Shown here: one piece after another, positions 1-8,934 of the stretch | Numbering within the stretch: the stretch's first letter is position 1 | Layout: every line of letters starts with the position of its first letter | Source: Candidatus Thermochlorobacteriaceae bacterium | GTDB lineage: Bacteria > Bacteroidota > Chlorobiia > Chlorobiales > Thermochlorobacteraceae | Direction of reading: 5' to 3' | DNA: 64,000 nt | NCBI GenBank assembly: GCA_029263855.1 | Contig: JAJUFC010000006.1 | Coordinates: 62,001-126,000, forward strand | The notes under the pieces: generated by a model | Database searches by the model: none | What the model saw: only the letters and a program-made list of their open reading frames with translations | Told to the model about the DNA's origin: nothing | Program-made: the position numbers and the translations under genes

Positions 1-1
1 C

Positions 2-514
2 TTGTTTTATACCTCGCCACCGTTGCGACTTAATTTTCGCGGCTTAGGCGAAAGTTCGCTCTTCTTTGCATTCGGTCCGATGCTTGTCTTCGGCGTCTAT
101 TTTGTGCTTACGCAGTCGTTTAATTGGTCGCCTGTTTTGGCGTCTGTTCCGATTGGCATATTCGTGATGAATGTCGGAATCGTCAGCAACATCTTTGACC
201 ACGACGACGATGTGAAGAACGGCAAGTTTACGATGCCTGTGAAGTTAGGGCAAGCCCGCGCCGTGCAAATCCTAACTGCTATCACTGCACTTGCATATCT
301 CTTTTTGATTGGCAGCGTCGCTTTCGGCTTTCTGCCTGTGTGGTCGCTTTTGGCGTTGCTCACTGCGCCAATGTCTTTCAAAATGGTCTCACTTGCTCGC
401 AATTATCATGACCTTTCGCAGTATCAACCTGCGATGTCGCAAGCGATTGGCGTCGCCACATTGGGCGGACTGTTCATGGTCGTTGGCTACGGCATTTTCA
501 TTTTGACACAGTGA
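2..514 (+). CDS. menA: UbiA-family prenyltransferase, C-terminal part (MenA-like), 5' truncated by window edge
   Basis: This is the C-terminal 170 residues of an integral-membrane UbiA prenyltransferase; the reading frame is open to the left edge, so the gene begins outside the window. The segment YTSPPLRLNFRGLGE resembles the loop found in 1,4-dihydroxy-2-naphthoate prenyltransferases, and the NIFDHDDD stretch with D66 and D70 fits the second Asp-rich Mg-diphosphate motif. About four hydrophobic segments follow. MenA attaches the polyprenyl tail during menaquinone synthesis. Assignment to MenA rather than another UbiA enzyme is an inference from the loop sequence. The stop codon lies 45 bases before the TetR start, suggesting co-transcription. 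Confidence 0.75.
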   Translation: MFYTSPPLRLNFRGLGESSLFFAFGPMLVFGVYFVLTQSFNWSPVLASVPIGIFVMNVGIVSNIFDHDDDVKNGKFTMPVKLGQARAVQILTAITALAYLFLIGSVAFGFLPVWSLLALLTAPMSFKMVSLARNYHDLSQYQPAMSQAIGVATLGGLFMVVGYGIFILTQ

Positions 515-559
515 TTGGCTCTGTCTGATTTTTTCAACATCAAAAAACCAATTTTCATT

Positions 560-1264
560 ATGTCGCCGCAACGCTCGCGCACTGAAGAAGCTAAAGAAGC
601 CAAACGCCAACTCTTGATTCACGCCGCGATTGAAATGTTCGCGCAAAAAGGCTTTCACGAAACCAAAATGCAAGACATCGCCGACTACGCCGCCGTCGGC
701 AAAGGCACGCTCTACGAATACTTCGAGACGAAAGAAGATTTATTTCTTGCCGTCTATGACTCTTGGATTGACGAATACGAAGCCGATATGCTCCGTCAAT
801 CGGAACGCGCGTTAGACCCTGTTTCCAAAGCGAGCGCGCTGATTGACACAACAGTGGAGTTTTACGAAAAGCACGCCGATCATGCCGCCATCTTGCTCGA
901 ATTTTGGGCGCACGCCATTCGCTCGCAAAATCCGCATTTTCTCAACCGAATTCGCGAAATGAAATCGCGCCTTGCGGAACTCGGCGGAAAAGTTGCGCAA
1001 GAACTTATCAAACTCAAACTCTTCGTCGATGTCGATATCGAATCCTTCACGCGGCTTGAATTGGCGATGTCGGACGGTGTTTTTCTTCAATGGATCTTGG
1101 ACGGCAAATCTTACCCGCTTCGCGATGCCTACAAGTTCCGCCAATCGTTGATTGGTGCAGGCTTGATGACGACAGGACTTCGAAAGGTCCTTTCTCCCAA
1201 AACCGATAAACGTTTGAAGCAAGGCTTTCTTGAATCCAAAGAATCAAACAAAAAAAAGAAATGA
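560..1264 (+). CDS. TetR/AcrR-family transcriptional regulator
   Basis: This 234-residue protein has an N-terminal TetR helix-turn-helix at about residues 38-57 (MQDIADYAAVGKGTLYEYF), followed by an all-helical ligand-binding domain. The ATG at 560 was chosen because it gives the usual short basic lead before the first helix; an upstream TTG at 515 is possible but would add an atypical 15-residue extension. The stop codon overlaps the start of the TonB receptor (ATGA at 1261-1264), so the two are translationally coupled. This suggests that the regulator controls the receptor and perhaps the MFS transporter. Its effector cannot be read from the sequence. The C-terminus is lysine-rich. Confidence 0.9.
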   Translation: MSPQRSRTEEAKEAKRQLLIHAAIEMFAQKGFHETKMQDIADYAAVGKGTLYEYFETKEDLFLAVYDSWIDEYEADMLRQSERALDPVSKASALIDTTVEFYEKHADHAAILLEFWAHAIRSQNPHFLNRIREMKSRLAELGGKVAQELIKLKLFVDVDIESFTRLELAMSDGVFLQWILDGKSYPLRDAYKFRQSLIGAGLMTTGLRKVLSPKTDKRLKQGFLESKESNKKKK

Positions 1265-3693
1265 AAAAGATTTATTCTCTCTTTCTCATTCTCATCGTTT
1301 TTATGAGCGTTCACGGCTATTCGCAAACCGCGACGCTCAAAGGCAAAATTACGACGTCCGAAGGCGACGTCGCCGTTGGCGTTTCCGTCTTCATCAAAGA
1401 CACGAAGTTTGGAACGGTTACGAAAGTTGATGGAACGTATCGCTTGGAAAAACTTCCCGCAGGCGCGCAAACCATCGTCGTTTCGGGCGTGGGCTACAAG
1501 CGCATCGAGCGAACGATTGGACTTTCGCCAAACGAAGAGACCACTGCGAATTTCGTTCTCGAAGTTGAAGCCGTGAAGGCGCAAGACATTGTGGTTTATG
1601 GCGCGTCGCGCCGCATGCAGAAATTGACCGAAGCCCCTGCCGCCGTCAATGTGATTACGCCTGCGGAGTTAGAGCGTGGCGCGATTCACGGACAACTCGG
1701 CAAAGTTTTAGAGCATCAACCGGGAATTGATGTAGCGCAATCGGGCGCAAACGACTTCAACATCAACACACGCGGCTTCAACAACTCCATCAATCGCCGC
1801 GTTTTAGTGCTGATTGACGGACGCGACCCCTCTACGCCACTTCTGAATTTGCAAGAATGGAACTCGCTTGCCACAACGCTTTCCGACGTTCAACAAATTG
1901 AAGTTGTGCGCGGACCTGGCTCGGCACTCTTCGGCACAAACGCTTACAACGGCGTCATTAACATTACGACCTTTGCACCGCGCGATGTTGTTGGCACTCG
2001 CGCCGCTTTCACCTTCGGCGAATGGAACACCTATCGCGGTGAGTTCCGACACGCGCAAGCCTTTGGCAAATTCGCCTTCAAACTCAATGGCGGCTTTGCA
2101 CGCATGCGTAACATTACCCTCGTCTCACGCGACACCACAACAGGCGGACGATTGGAATATCCCGGTCTTGGCATTGACCGACGCCCGCTCCGCGACGAAT
2201 GGCTCGATAATTTCAACAACGTGCTTACGCTACGCGCCGATTATGATTTCACCGAAACAGAACGGCTCACGCTCGAAGGCGGCATTTCCAACAGCGGCAA
2301 TGAAGTTTATGTCAATACGATTGGTCGCATCTTGATTCCGCTTGTCAATAAGCCCTTTGTGCGCCTTGCTTACAACACGCCGAACTTGAACATTCAAAGC
2401 GTTTGGAATCGCCGATTCACGCCGTTCCCACAACCTGTTTTGAACACGCCTGCGGCAAACTCCGCCGAAGATTCCGACGACATCACCACTGAAATTCAAG
2501 TCAATGATTCTTACTTCAACAACCGACTTCGCGCGATTGCAGGTCTTTCGCATCAATGGCAACGCATTGAAACGGTCGTCTCGGGCGCGCAACCGCTATT
2601 GAGTGCCAATTCGCTTACGCGCAACAACTTGCACAACACGTTCACAGGCATTTACGGACAACTCGAATACAACCTCTTGCCAAACCTTCAACTCGTTGGC
2701 GCAACGCGCGTAGATTTTTCAACCTTGATTGAAACGAAAATTTCTCCGAAAGCCGCGATTGTTTATTCGCCGTTTGAAAACCACACATTTCGCTTTACGG
2801 TCAATCAAGCATTCTTGCGTCCGAGTTATCCCGACTTCTTCCGTCGCTCTCAACTTGGCGCGCCGATTAACCTTGCTACAACGGTTCGTGCGATTAACGA
2901 CTCTTTAACACTTCTTGGCATCAGCGATACGCTCACCTTCTCGCGCCTTGACCGCTTCTCGCTTGGCAATCGGAACATCAAGCCCGAAGAAGCCTTGTCG
3001 TTTGAAATCGGCTACAAAGGCGTGCTTTCAAGAACGCTTTTCGTTACGGTTGATGCGTATTTGAATCGGCGAAGTAATTTTATTTCCTCGCCGTTGAGCG
3101 TCAATGCGCCGCTTGTTTTTACACCATATCGCTACAACGCCGCCACGCCTGAAGTCAACGAGTTTGTCAATCGCCAATTGGCACAAGGCATTCAAGCAAC
3201 ACGCATTAACCCTGTGGAACTTGTTATCGCCGAAAATCGTCCGATGCTCGTTCAAACCACGCTCAACATTGGCTTGATTGAAGAACTCGGCTTGGAATTT
3301 GGAGTGAATTATTACTTGAACGATAACTTGCTTTTGACTGCGAATTACGCTTACCTCAACGCGCGCGTTTTAGAAAATGCCGTTCCTGCACAACCGATAT
3401 TTCCGAACACATCGCCACATCGCGTTAATCTCGGCGCAACTTACACTGTGCCGAACCAATTTGATTTCTCGGCGAACTTGCGCTACGTTGAAGGCTTTCC
3501 TTGGTTGGCAGGCGTTCAAGAGGGATTCGTTCCTGCTTTTGCCGTGCTGAATCTCAACGGCAGTTACTACATCACGCGCTATTGGAAAATTGGCTTTAAT
3601 GTCTTTAACGCGCTTGACCGTCGGCATTATCAAATTTTCGGCGGCACCGTCTTGCAGCGACAAGCCACTGTTTCAACCAGCGTGAGTTTGTAA
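1261..3693 (+). CDS. TonB-dependent outer-membrane receptor with carboxypeptidase-regulatory-like N-domain
   Basis: This 810-residue outer-membrane transporter begins with a signal peptide (about residues 1-22). A carboxypeptidase-regulatory-like beta-sandwich (about 25-105) follows, typical of Bacteroidota/Chlorobi receptors. The plug domain (about 115-240) contains the conserved VEVVRGPGSALFGTNAYNG-type segment, here as IEVVRGPGSALFG. A long beta-barrel region with alternating aromatic residues runs to the C-terminus. The last residue is Leu rather than the usual Phe. It overlaps the TetR gene by four bases and is followed after 32 bases by an MFS transporter, so the three may form an uptake/efflux unit. 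The substrate cannot be deduced; no SusD partner is present. Confidence 0.92.
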   Translation: MKKIYSLFLILIVFMSVHGYSQTATLKGKITTSEGDVAVGVSVFIKDTKFGTVTKVDGTYRLEKLPAGAQTIVVSGVGYKRIERTIGLSPNEETTANFVLEVEAVKAQDIVVYGASRRMQKLTEAPAAVNVITPAELERGAIHGQLGKVLEHQPGIDVAQSGANDFNINTRGFNNSINRRVLVLIDGRDPSTPLLNLQEWNSLATTLSDVQQIEVVRGPGSALFGTNAYNGVINITTFAPRDVVGTRAAFTFGEWNTYRGEFRHAQAFGKFAFKLNGGFARMRNITLVSRDTTTGGRLEYPGLGIDRRPLRDEWLDNFNNVLTLRADYDFTETERLTLEGGISNSGNEVYVNTIGRILIPLVNKPFVRLAYNTPNLNIQSVWNRRFTPFPQPVLNTPAANSAEDSDDITTEIQVNDSYFNNRLRAIAGLSHQWQRIETVVSGAQPLLSANSLTRNNLHNTFTGIYGQLEYNLLPNLQLVGATRVDFSTLIETKISPKAAIVYSPFENHTFRFTVNQAFLRPSYPDFFRRSQLGAPINLATTVRAINDSLTLLGISDTLTFSRLDRFSLGNRNIKPEEALSFEIGYKGVLSRTLFVTVDAYLNRRSNFISSPLSVNAPLVFTPYRYNAATPEVNEFVNRQLAQGIQATRINPVELVIAENRPMLVQTTLNIGLIEELGLEFGVNYYLNDNLLLTANYAYLNARVLENAVPAQPIFPNTSPHRVNLGATYTVPNQFDFSANLRYVEGFPWLAGVQEGFVPAFAVLNLNGSYYITRYWKIGFNVFNALDRRHYQIFGGTVLQRQATVSTSVSL

Positions 3694-3725
3694 TTGGTAA
3701 GATTTCACTTCAACTTACAATACCC

Positions 3726-4949
3726 ATGCGTGCGCTTTTACTTTTGCTTTCAGCCGTCTATTTAACTTACATGTTGGACTACATGATTATGCCCGCTTTA
3801 ACGCAAGCCTTTGTGAAAGCATTTGATTCCTCGACGCGCGAACTTGGAACGCTGGTTTCGGCGTATAGTTTAAGCGCGAGCGTGTTTGGAATTTTAGGCG
3901 CGTTTTATCTCGACCGATTTAACCGCAAAAGTGCTTTGCTGTTGCTCTATGGCGGATTTGCTGTTTCGCTTCTTTTGTGTGCGCTTGCGCCATCAGCAAC
4001 GGCTTTAATTCTTGCAAGAGTAATTGCGGGCGCATTCGGCGGCTTAATGGTTGCAACGATTTTTTCCATCATCGGCGACCAAATCGCGGCTGAACATCAA
4101 GGCGTGGCGTTTGGCACCGTGCTGAGTTCGTTTGCCATTGCCGCCGTCGCGGGCGTTCCGCTTGGGTTGTTTCTTGCTGAAAAATTCAGTTGGAACGCCA
4201 TTTTCTTTTTCAACTCGCTTTTGAGTTTTCTTGTATGGATTGCGTTACTGATTGGCTTGCCGTCTATGAACGCACATCTTTCGCTTCAAGCGTCGCAACG
4301 AATTTCAGAGCAAGCCAAAGCCATTCTCACTTCGCAAAGCAACTTTTCCGCCTTTCTCGTTACTGCGCTGATTGCAATGGCGAGTTATGCCGTGATTCCC
4401 TTCATCAATCCCTTTCTTGCGAGCAATCGCGGACTTTCAGATTCCGAGATTCGCACGCTTTACATCGTCGGCGGTGTGCTTACCTTTCTGGTTTCTTATC
4501 CAACCGGTTGGCTTGCTGACCGTTTTGGAAAGTGGTCAATTTTTCTCACGATTAGCCTTCTGCTCGTGCCGCTTACGCTCCTGTTCACCACAATGCCGAC
4601 AAGTTCCTTTGCACTGATGCTTTTCGTTTTTGTGGCGTTTATGTCGCTCTCACGTGCGCGTCGCATTCCTGCATTGGCGTTGATTACCTCGAGCGTTCCG
4701 CCAACGGTTCGCGCTGGATTTATGAGTGTGAATGCGTCCTTTGAACAACTCTTTTCAGGGATTTCTGCCTCTGTTGCAAGTTTGCTTGTGGTGCGCTTGC
4801 CAAGCGGCGAACTTGACGGATTTTTATTTGCAGGAATTTTATCGGCAACGGTCGCTGTGCTTGCGGCAGTATTGCTTCGCTTTGTTAAGCCAATTTCAGA
4901 AAAGGAAATCTCAACGCCTTCGCACGTTGCTCCTGCTGAAGCGGCTTAA
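3726..4949 (+). CDS. MFS transporter
   Basis: This 407-residue protein has roughly twelve hydrophobic segments and the typical MFS loop between TM2 and TM3 (YLDRFNRKSALLL), with a similar loop between TM8 and TM9 (GWLADRFGKWSIF). It belongs to the major facilitator superfamily, whose members move small solutes in the inner membrane by proton coupling. It lies 32 bases after the TonB receptor and is probably co-transcribed with it under TetR control. That arrangement is compatible with import of a compound taken up across the outer membrane, or with drug efflux. The sequence does not reveal the substrate. Confidence 0.88.
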   Translation: MRALLLLLSAVYLTYMLDYMIMPALTQAFVKAFDSSTRELGTLVSAYSLSASVFGILGAFYLDRFNRKSALLLLYGGFAVSLLLCALAPSATALILARVIAGAFGGLMVATIFSIIGDQIAAEHQGVAFGTVLSSFAIAAVAGVPLGLFLAEKFSWNAIFFFNSLLSFLVWIALLIGLPSMNAHLSLQASQRISEQAKAILTSQSNFSAFLVTALIAMASYAVIPFINPFLASNRGLSDSEIRTLYIVGGVLTFLVSYPTGWLADRFGKWSIFLTISLLLVPLTLLFTTMPTSSFALMLFVFVAFMSLSRARRIPALALITSSVPPTVRAGFMSVNASFEQLFSGISASVASLLVVRLPSGELDGFLFAGILSATVAVLAAVLLRFVKPISEKEISTPSHVAPAEAA

Positions 4950-4965
4950 TGCTTTTCGGTTTTCG

Positions 4966-5009
4966 TGAAAGTTCTCTCAAACGCTTATCTTCTGAAAAGT
5001 GAACTTTCA
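4966..5009. repeat. 9-bp inverted repeat just upstream of the maltokinase gene
   Basis: TGAAAGTTC at 4966-4974 is the perfect reverse complement of GAACTTTCA at 5001-5009. The spacer is 26 bases and the right arm ends 11 bases before the maltokinase ATG. It could be a hairpin in the leader, a weak terminator for the MFS gene on the plus strand (no T run follows), or an operator. Its function is not established. Confidence 0.45.
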
Positions 5010-5020
5010 AAAAACCGACT

Positions 5021-6631
5021 ATGTCAGAAGCAGTATCGTGCCCTTTTCTTCGTTCATTTAACGACCTTTTTGAACCTCCCTTTCTCTCTCACCTCGAGCG
5101 ACAGATTCTTCCGAAGTATCTTCAACGCCAACGATGGTTTGCCTCGAAGGCTTTATCTATCAAGCGTTTGAGGATTGTTGACGCTTTTATTCCGCCCGAT
5201 TCACAGTTTGCACTTTTGATTCTCGAAGCCGAACTCTCGCGCCAACGCACCGAGCGATATTTTCTTCCCTTATCGCTCAAACTGTTGAGCCAATCCAACA
5301 TGATTACTCACAGATTTCCCAAAAGCGTTATCGCTGAACTTTCTCTTGGGAACAAGCCCGCCACTTTGATTGATGGCATTTATGACGATGCGTTCCGCAC
5401 GTTTTTATTTGACGCTATCGCCACTGCGCGCTCGTTCAAAACAGCCGTTGGGAAATTCGTGTTCGAGAAAAGCTCGAGCCATTCTTTCAAGAAGATTCCC
5501 TCTTCAAAGGTTCTCTCGTTGGAGCAAAGCAATTCTTCCGTTCGCTACGGCAACGATTTGTTTATGAAAGTTTATCGCAAGTTGGAAGTGGGATTGAATC
5601 CTGATGCGGAAGTGCTGTCGTTTTTGACCGAGACGGCGCATTTTGAGCATGCGCCAAAGTATGTCGGCTCTGTTCGCTATCTATCGCCGAACCGTCAAGA
5701 CATTTTTATCGCGCTTCTTCAAACTTTTACGCAGAACAAAAGTTCAGCGTGGGATTTGACGCTTTCTGAAGTGCAATCGTTTTACAAAAAAGTTGAACAT
5801 CACAAGCCTCTTACACTTTCCTGCGCTTCATTTTTTCAGAATCTCAACGCGCCGCCATTACCACTTGTGAAAAACAACGCGAAACGATTTTTAGCGCACG
5901 CGGCACAATTAGGCAAGCGAACCGCCGGACTGCACCTCGCGCTTGCTTCTTCCAAACCCCCTGCTTTCAAGCCTGAACGGCTCACAGAAGAAAATCAAAC
6001 TGCGATTCAAGACGCCTTGATAGCCGAAGCCACTACTGCGCTCAAACTGCTTCGCTCCAAATTTCAGACGCTTTCCGAGAGTGCGAAAGAACTTGCCGAA
6101 TGGGTTTTGAGTCGACGCCAACACATTTTTTCACGCCTACAAACTTTTATGACGTCGCCAATTCATGTTCATAAAATCAGGATTCATGGCGATTATCACT
6201 TGGGGCAAGTGCTCTTCACCGGAAAGGATTTCGTCATCATTGATTTTGAAGGCGAGCCGATGCGTCCGATTGAAGCGCGTCGCAAGAAGCGGCCTGCGTT
6301 TCAAGACCTTGCGGGAATGATTCGCTCGTTTCACTATGCAGTTTATGCGGCACTGCTTCAAGATGAAACGCGCTCAACACAAGCCTTGCATCGTTTAATG
6401 CCATTTGGCGAAATTTGGTTTTATGAAGTCAGTCGCACGTTTTTGAAATCGTATTTAGCCGTCGCCGAATGTGCGCCATTTGTTCCGAAAACGCTTGACG
6501 AGCGTGAACGACTGCTTAACGCATTTTTGCTTTCAAAAGCGATGTATGAACTCTTATATGAACTCAACAACCGTCCCGATTGGGTTGTGATTCCACTTCG
6601 CGGCATCGTTCAAATTCTTTCCGAATCATGA
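5021..6631 (+). CDS. mak: Maltokinase (Mak/Pep2-like aminoglycoside-phosphotransferase fold)
   Basis: This 536-residue kinase-like protein starts with the maltokinase N-cap signature LPKYLQRQRWFASK (about residues 29-42). It carries the catalytic HGDYHLGQ motif (H389, D391) and the Mg-binding DFEGEP motif (D408). Maltokinases phosphorylate maltose to maltose-1-phosphate with ATP, feeding GlgE-dependent alpha-glucan synthesis, and often occur fused to or beside trehalose synthase (TreS). Neither TreS nor GlgE is present nearby, which is unusual. The stop codon overlaps the ATG of the downstream ComF gene (ATGA). An inverted repeat lies directly upstream. The family assignment is good; the exact sugar is inferred. 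Confidence 0.8.
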   Translation: MSEAVSCPFLRSFNDLFEPPFLSHLERQILPKYLQRQRWFASKALSIKRLRIVDAFIPPDSQFALLILEAELSRQRTERYFLPLSLKLLSQSNMITHRFPKSVIAELSLGNKPATLIDGIYDDAFRTFLFDAIATARSFKTAVGKFVFEKSSSHSFKKIPSSKVLSLEQSNSSVRYGNDLFMKVYRKLEVGLNPDAEVLSFLTETAHFEHAPKYVGSVRYLSPNRQDIFIALLQTFTQNKSSAWDLTLSEVQSFYKKVEHHKPLTLSCASFFQNLNAPPLPLVKNNAKRFLAHAAQLGKRTAGLHLALASSKPPAFKPERLTEENQTAIQDALIAEATTALKLLRSKFQTLSESAKELAEWVLSRRQHIFSRLQTFMTSPIHVHKIRIHGDYHLGQVLFTGKDFVIIDFEGEPMRPIEARRKKRPAFQDLAGMIRSFHYAVYAALLQDETRSTQALHRLMPFGEIWFYEVSRTFLKSYLAVAECAPFVPKTLDERERLLNAFLLSKAMYELLYELNNRPDWVVIPLRGIVQILSES

Positions 6632-7329
6632 CGCTTGAAACACTGTTCCGACCGCTGTTGCATCTTGTCTATCCGAATGTTTGCATCATTTGCCAATCGC
6701 CTTTGACGCCTGATGAAACCTACATTTGTGGCAACTGCCAACATGAATTTGACACATTCTTACTGCCAAATGAATCCACAACCGATATGCTCACTTCCTT
6801 GCGAAATTGTTTTCCAAATCAAACGACAATTAGTGATGCGCTCTCGCTTTATCGCTTTTACAAACACGGCAAGTTGCAATCGCTCATTCACGCCATTAAG
6901 TATGACGGATTTTCTCGTATTGCTGTCGAGCAAGGTCGGCGTTTAGGCACTGTGATTTTGCGCGAAAGACCCAATGCCAAGTTTGATTTCATTGTGCCCA
7001 TGCCACTACACAAAATTCGCAAAATTGAACGTGGATATAATCAAGCCGAGCGTTTGGCGACGGGCGTTTCCGAAATCATCGGCGCGCCTGTCAGGGAACT
7101 TGCAGAACGCACACGATACACTTCTACTCAAACGGGCTTTTCACTTGAAGGCAGAAAACGCAATATCAAAAATGCGTTTCAGTGCCCTTCCAAATTGAAC
7201 GGCGAGCAGTTGCTTTTAATTGATGATGTTTTTACGACTGGCTCAACGATGCTCGAGTGCGCTAAAACGCTCAAACAAAGCGGCGCAGGAAAAATCACGA
7301 TTGCAACACTTGCTGTTACGGCTTCATAA
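6628..7329 (+). CDS. comF: ComF family protein (phosphoribosyltransferase fold with zinc ribbon)
   Basis: This 233-residue protein has an N-terminal four-cysteine zinc ribbon (C19, C22, C34, C37). A type I phosphoribosyltransferase domain ends with the PRPP loop LLLIDDVFTTGST. ComF proteins are needed for natural transformation in several bacteria, acting in the cytosol near the inner membrane; their enzymatic role is unsettled. The ATG at 6628 overlaps the maltokinase stop by four bases, which decides this start over an upstream in-frame alternative. Together with comEC at 57.5-59.7 kb, it suggests DNA uptake ability. Confidence 0.9.
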   Translation: MTLETLFRPLLHLVYPNVCIICQSPLTPDETYICGNCQHEFDTFLLPNESTTDMLTSLRNCFPNQTTISDALSLYRFYKHGKLQSLIHAIKYDGFSRIAVEQGRRLGTVILRERPNAKFDFIVPMPLHKIRKIERGYNQAERLATGVSEIIGAPVRELAERTRYTSTQTGFSLEGRKRNIKNAFQCPSKLNGEQLLLIDDVFTTGSTMLECAKTLKQSGAGKITIATLAVTAS

Positions 7330-7347
7330 CGCTTATCCATTCTAATT

Positions 7348-8085
7348 ATGGAACTCTTTTTTGCACCACCATCTCAAATCAATCTTGATTCAAACACGCT
7401 TACGCTTTCCGAACAAGAGTTCTTACATGCCACGAAAGTGCTTCGCCACAAAGTCGGCGACACGATTCACTGCATTAACGGCAAAGGCACACGATACGAT
7501 GCCATTATCGAGACGATTGATAAAACTTCGCTCACGGCGAAAATCATCAGCACTCATATTCAAGAGCCGCCGCAAACCTGCGTCTGCATTGCCATTTCAC
7601 TGACCAAAACTTCTGACCGCTTCGAAAACTTCTTGGAAAAATCGACTGAACTCGGCATTAGCGAAATTTTGCCGATGATAACACAGCGCACTGTCTCGCG
7701 ACCAGACGCGCACCGACGCAATGGGAAAAATGAACGATGGGAAAAAATTATTCTCTCTGCCTGCAAGCAATCGCAACGCTATCATTTGCCGACCCTTCAC
7801 CCGATTCAACGCTTCGCCGAGGTGCTCAAACGCGACGACGAGCTCAAACTCATTCCTTACGAGTTCTCCACGAAGCAAGGCTTGCCGTCAATGATTGGAA
7901 AGCGCGTCTTGTTTTTGATTGGTCCCGAAGGCGGCTTTACGCCTGAAGAGGTCATCATCGCTAAAACGCATGGCTTCAAAGAAATTTCTCTTGGGAAAAC
8001 CATTTTGCGTGTCGATACCGCAGGCATTTTCGCGCTCTCGCTTGTCAGAGCCGAAGAATTGCGCGCAGTGGATTTTCAATCTTGA
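7348..8085 (+). CDS. rsmE: 16S rRNA (uracil(1498)-N(3))-methyltransferase RsmE
   Basis: This 245-residue SPOUT-class methyltransferase carries the C-terminal family motifs GPEGGFTPEE and LGKTILRVDTA, which form the trefoil knot that binds S-adenosylmethionine. The N-terminal half contains a PUA-like RNA-binding domain. RsmE methylates N3 of U1498 in 16S rRNA in the decoding region of the small subunit. The gene lies 18 bases after comF and is probably in the same operon. Its 3' end overlaps the convergent Nudix gene by ten bases. Length is normal for the family. Confidence 0.93.
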   Translation: MELFFAPPSQINLDSNTLTLSEQEFLHATKVLRHKVGDTIHCINGKGTRYDAIIETIDKTSLTAKIISTHIQEPPQTCVCIAISLTKTSDRFENFLEKSTELGISEILPMITQRTVSRPDAHRRNGKNERWEKIILSACKQSQRYHLPTLHPIQRFAEVLKRDDELKLIPYEFSTKQGLPSMIGKRVLFLIGPEGGFTPEEVIIAKTHGFKEISLGKTILRVDTAGIFALSLVRAEELRAVDFQS

Positions 8086-8654
8086 TTTGACCTATCGCTT
8101 TCGGAAAGCAAAAATTTCAAGAGCGGCGCGGTGTGAAGCGCTTGAATGATGTCTCCGCTTTCAATCAACGCTCTCGCTTCGCTTGGCGATTTTAGATGCA
8201 CGGTAATTTCTTCGGTCGCTTCGAGTTGTTGGTGCGCTTGCTTCTCGACGCCTCGCGCAAGAAAGGTATAAGTCCGATTGGCTTGAATGGAAGGATTCGC
8301 ACACAGCGTCATGAAGAGCGACCACTCGCCGCCGCCGTAGCCTGTTTCTTCCAAGAGTTCGCGTTGCGCCGCTTCGAGCAAGTCTTCGCCGTCTTCGCAC
8401 ACACCTGCAGGAATTTCAAAATACACTTCGCCAATCGCATGCCGATATTGCCGAATCAACACGACTTCGTTTTCCTTCGTCAGTGCCACGACATTGACCC
8501 AACGCGGATACTCAAAAACATAGAACTGTTCAATGATTCCGCCCGATTCAAGTTCTAATCGCTCTTCGCGCACCGTCAGCCAAGGACGCTTGAAAAGATA
8601 TTTGGACTCCAAGACTTTGTATGGCTTTGGGTCGTTCTCAAAAGAAGTCGGCAT
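8076..8654 (-). CDS. Nudix hydrolase (ADP-ribose pyrophosphatase-like)
   Basis: This 192-residue enzyme has a perfect Nudix box: G84, E90, R98, E99, E102, E103, G105 in the GX5EX7REUXEEXGU pattern. Its length and the preceding beta-strand region (VVLIRQYRHAIGEVYFEIPAG) match ADP-ribose or sugar-nucleotide pyrophosphatases, which hydrolyse nucleoside diphosphate derivatives. It is transcribed alone on the minus strand, divergently from the gas-vesicle pair, with 46 bases between the two starts. The exact substrate is inferred from family resemblance only. Confidence 0.88.
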   Translation of the reverse strand: MPTSFENDPKPYKVLESKYLFKRPWLTVREERLELESGGIIEQFYVFEYPRWVNVVALTKENEVVLIRQYRHAIGEVYFEIPAGVCEDGEDLLEAAQRELLEETGYGGGEWSLFMTLCANPSIQANRTYTFLARGVEKQAHQQLEATEEITVHLKSPSEARALIESGDIIQALHTAPLLKFLLSESDRSNQD

Positions 8655-8670
8655 AATGATGCGATGTGTT

Positions 8671-8678
8671 TATCTTTG
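8671..8678 (+). promoter_or_regulatory. TAnnTTTG-type -7 element upstream of the gvp pair (tentative)
   Basis: TATCTTTG matches the Bacteroidota -7 consensus TAnnTTTG and ends 22 bases before the start codon of the GvpJ/S-like gene. No TTG was seen at the expected -33 spacing, so this is only a half-match. Confidence 0.35.
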
Positions 8679-8700
8679 TTTGATTTGAATCGGCAATCTA

Positions 8701-8934
8701 ATGAAAACGCTCGCATCAACGCATCAACGCAACGTTACATTGCTCGAACTCTTGGATAGAGTGCTTGACAAAGGCGTTTTTATTTCAGGCGACGTCGTGC
8801 TTTCCGTCGCCGATGTCGAGTTGATTGTCATTGATTTGCGTTTGCTCGTCTGTTCGCAAGAAACGCTCAATCGCTTGAAGTCAAAATACAATCCGCCGCA
8901 ACTGCGAGAGTCCAATGAGCCAAAATCCTCTTGA
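8701..8934 (+). CDS. GvpA/GvpJ/GvpS-family minor gas vesicle protein
   Basis: This 77-residue protein matches the gas-vesicle GvpA superfamily core over residues 12-51. It contains VTLLELLDRVLDKGV, then the ISGDVVLSVADVELI strand pair, then LRLLV, all hallmarks of the J/M/S subgroup rather than the main rib protein GvpA (which has WARVSLVGIE here). J/S-type proteins are minor components implicated in nucleating the gas-vesicle shell. The gene overlaps gvpK by 20 bases. An S-then-K order is known from the Bacillus megaterium gvp cluster. Only two gvp genes occur here, so the remaining genes must lie elsewhere or be absent. The J-versus-S choice is uncertain. Confidence 0.85.
   Translation: MKTLASTHQRNVTLLELLDRVLDKGVFISGDVVLSVADVELIVIDLRLLVCSQETLNRLKSKYNPPQLRESNEPKSS

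Noticed and set aside
3694-3725. Terminator between the TonB receptor and the MFS gene
   Set aside because: No stem followed by a T run is visible in this 32-base gap.
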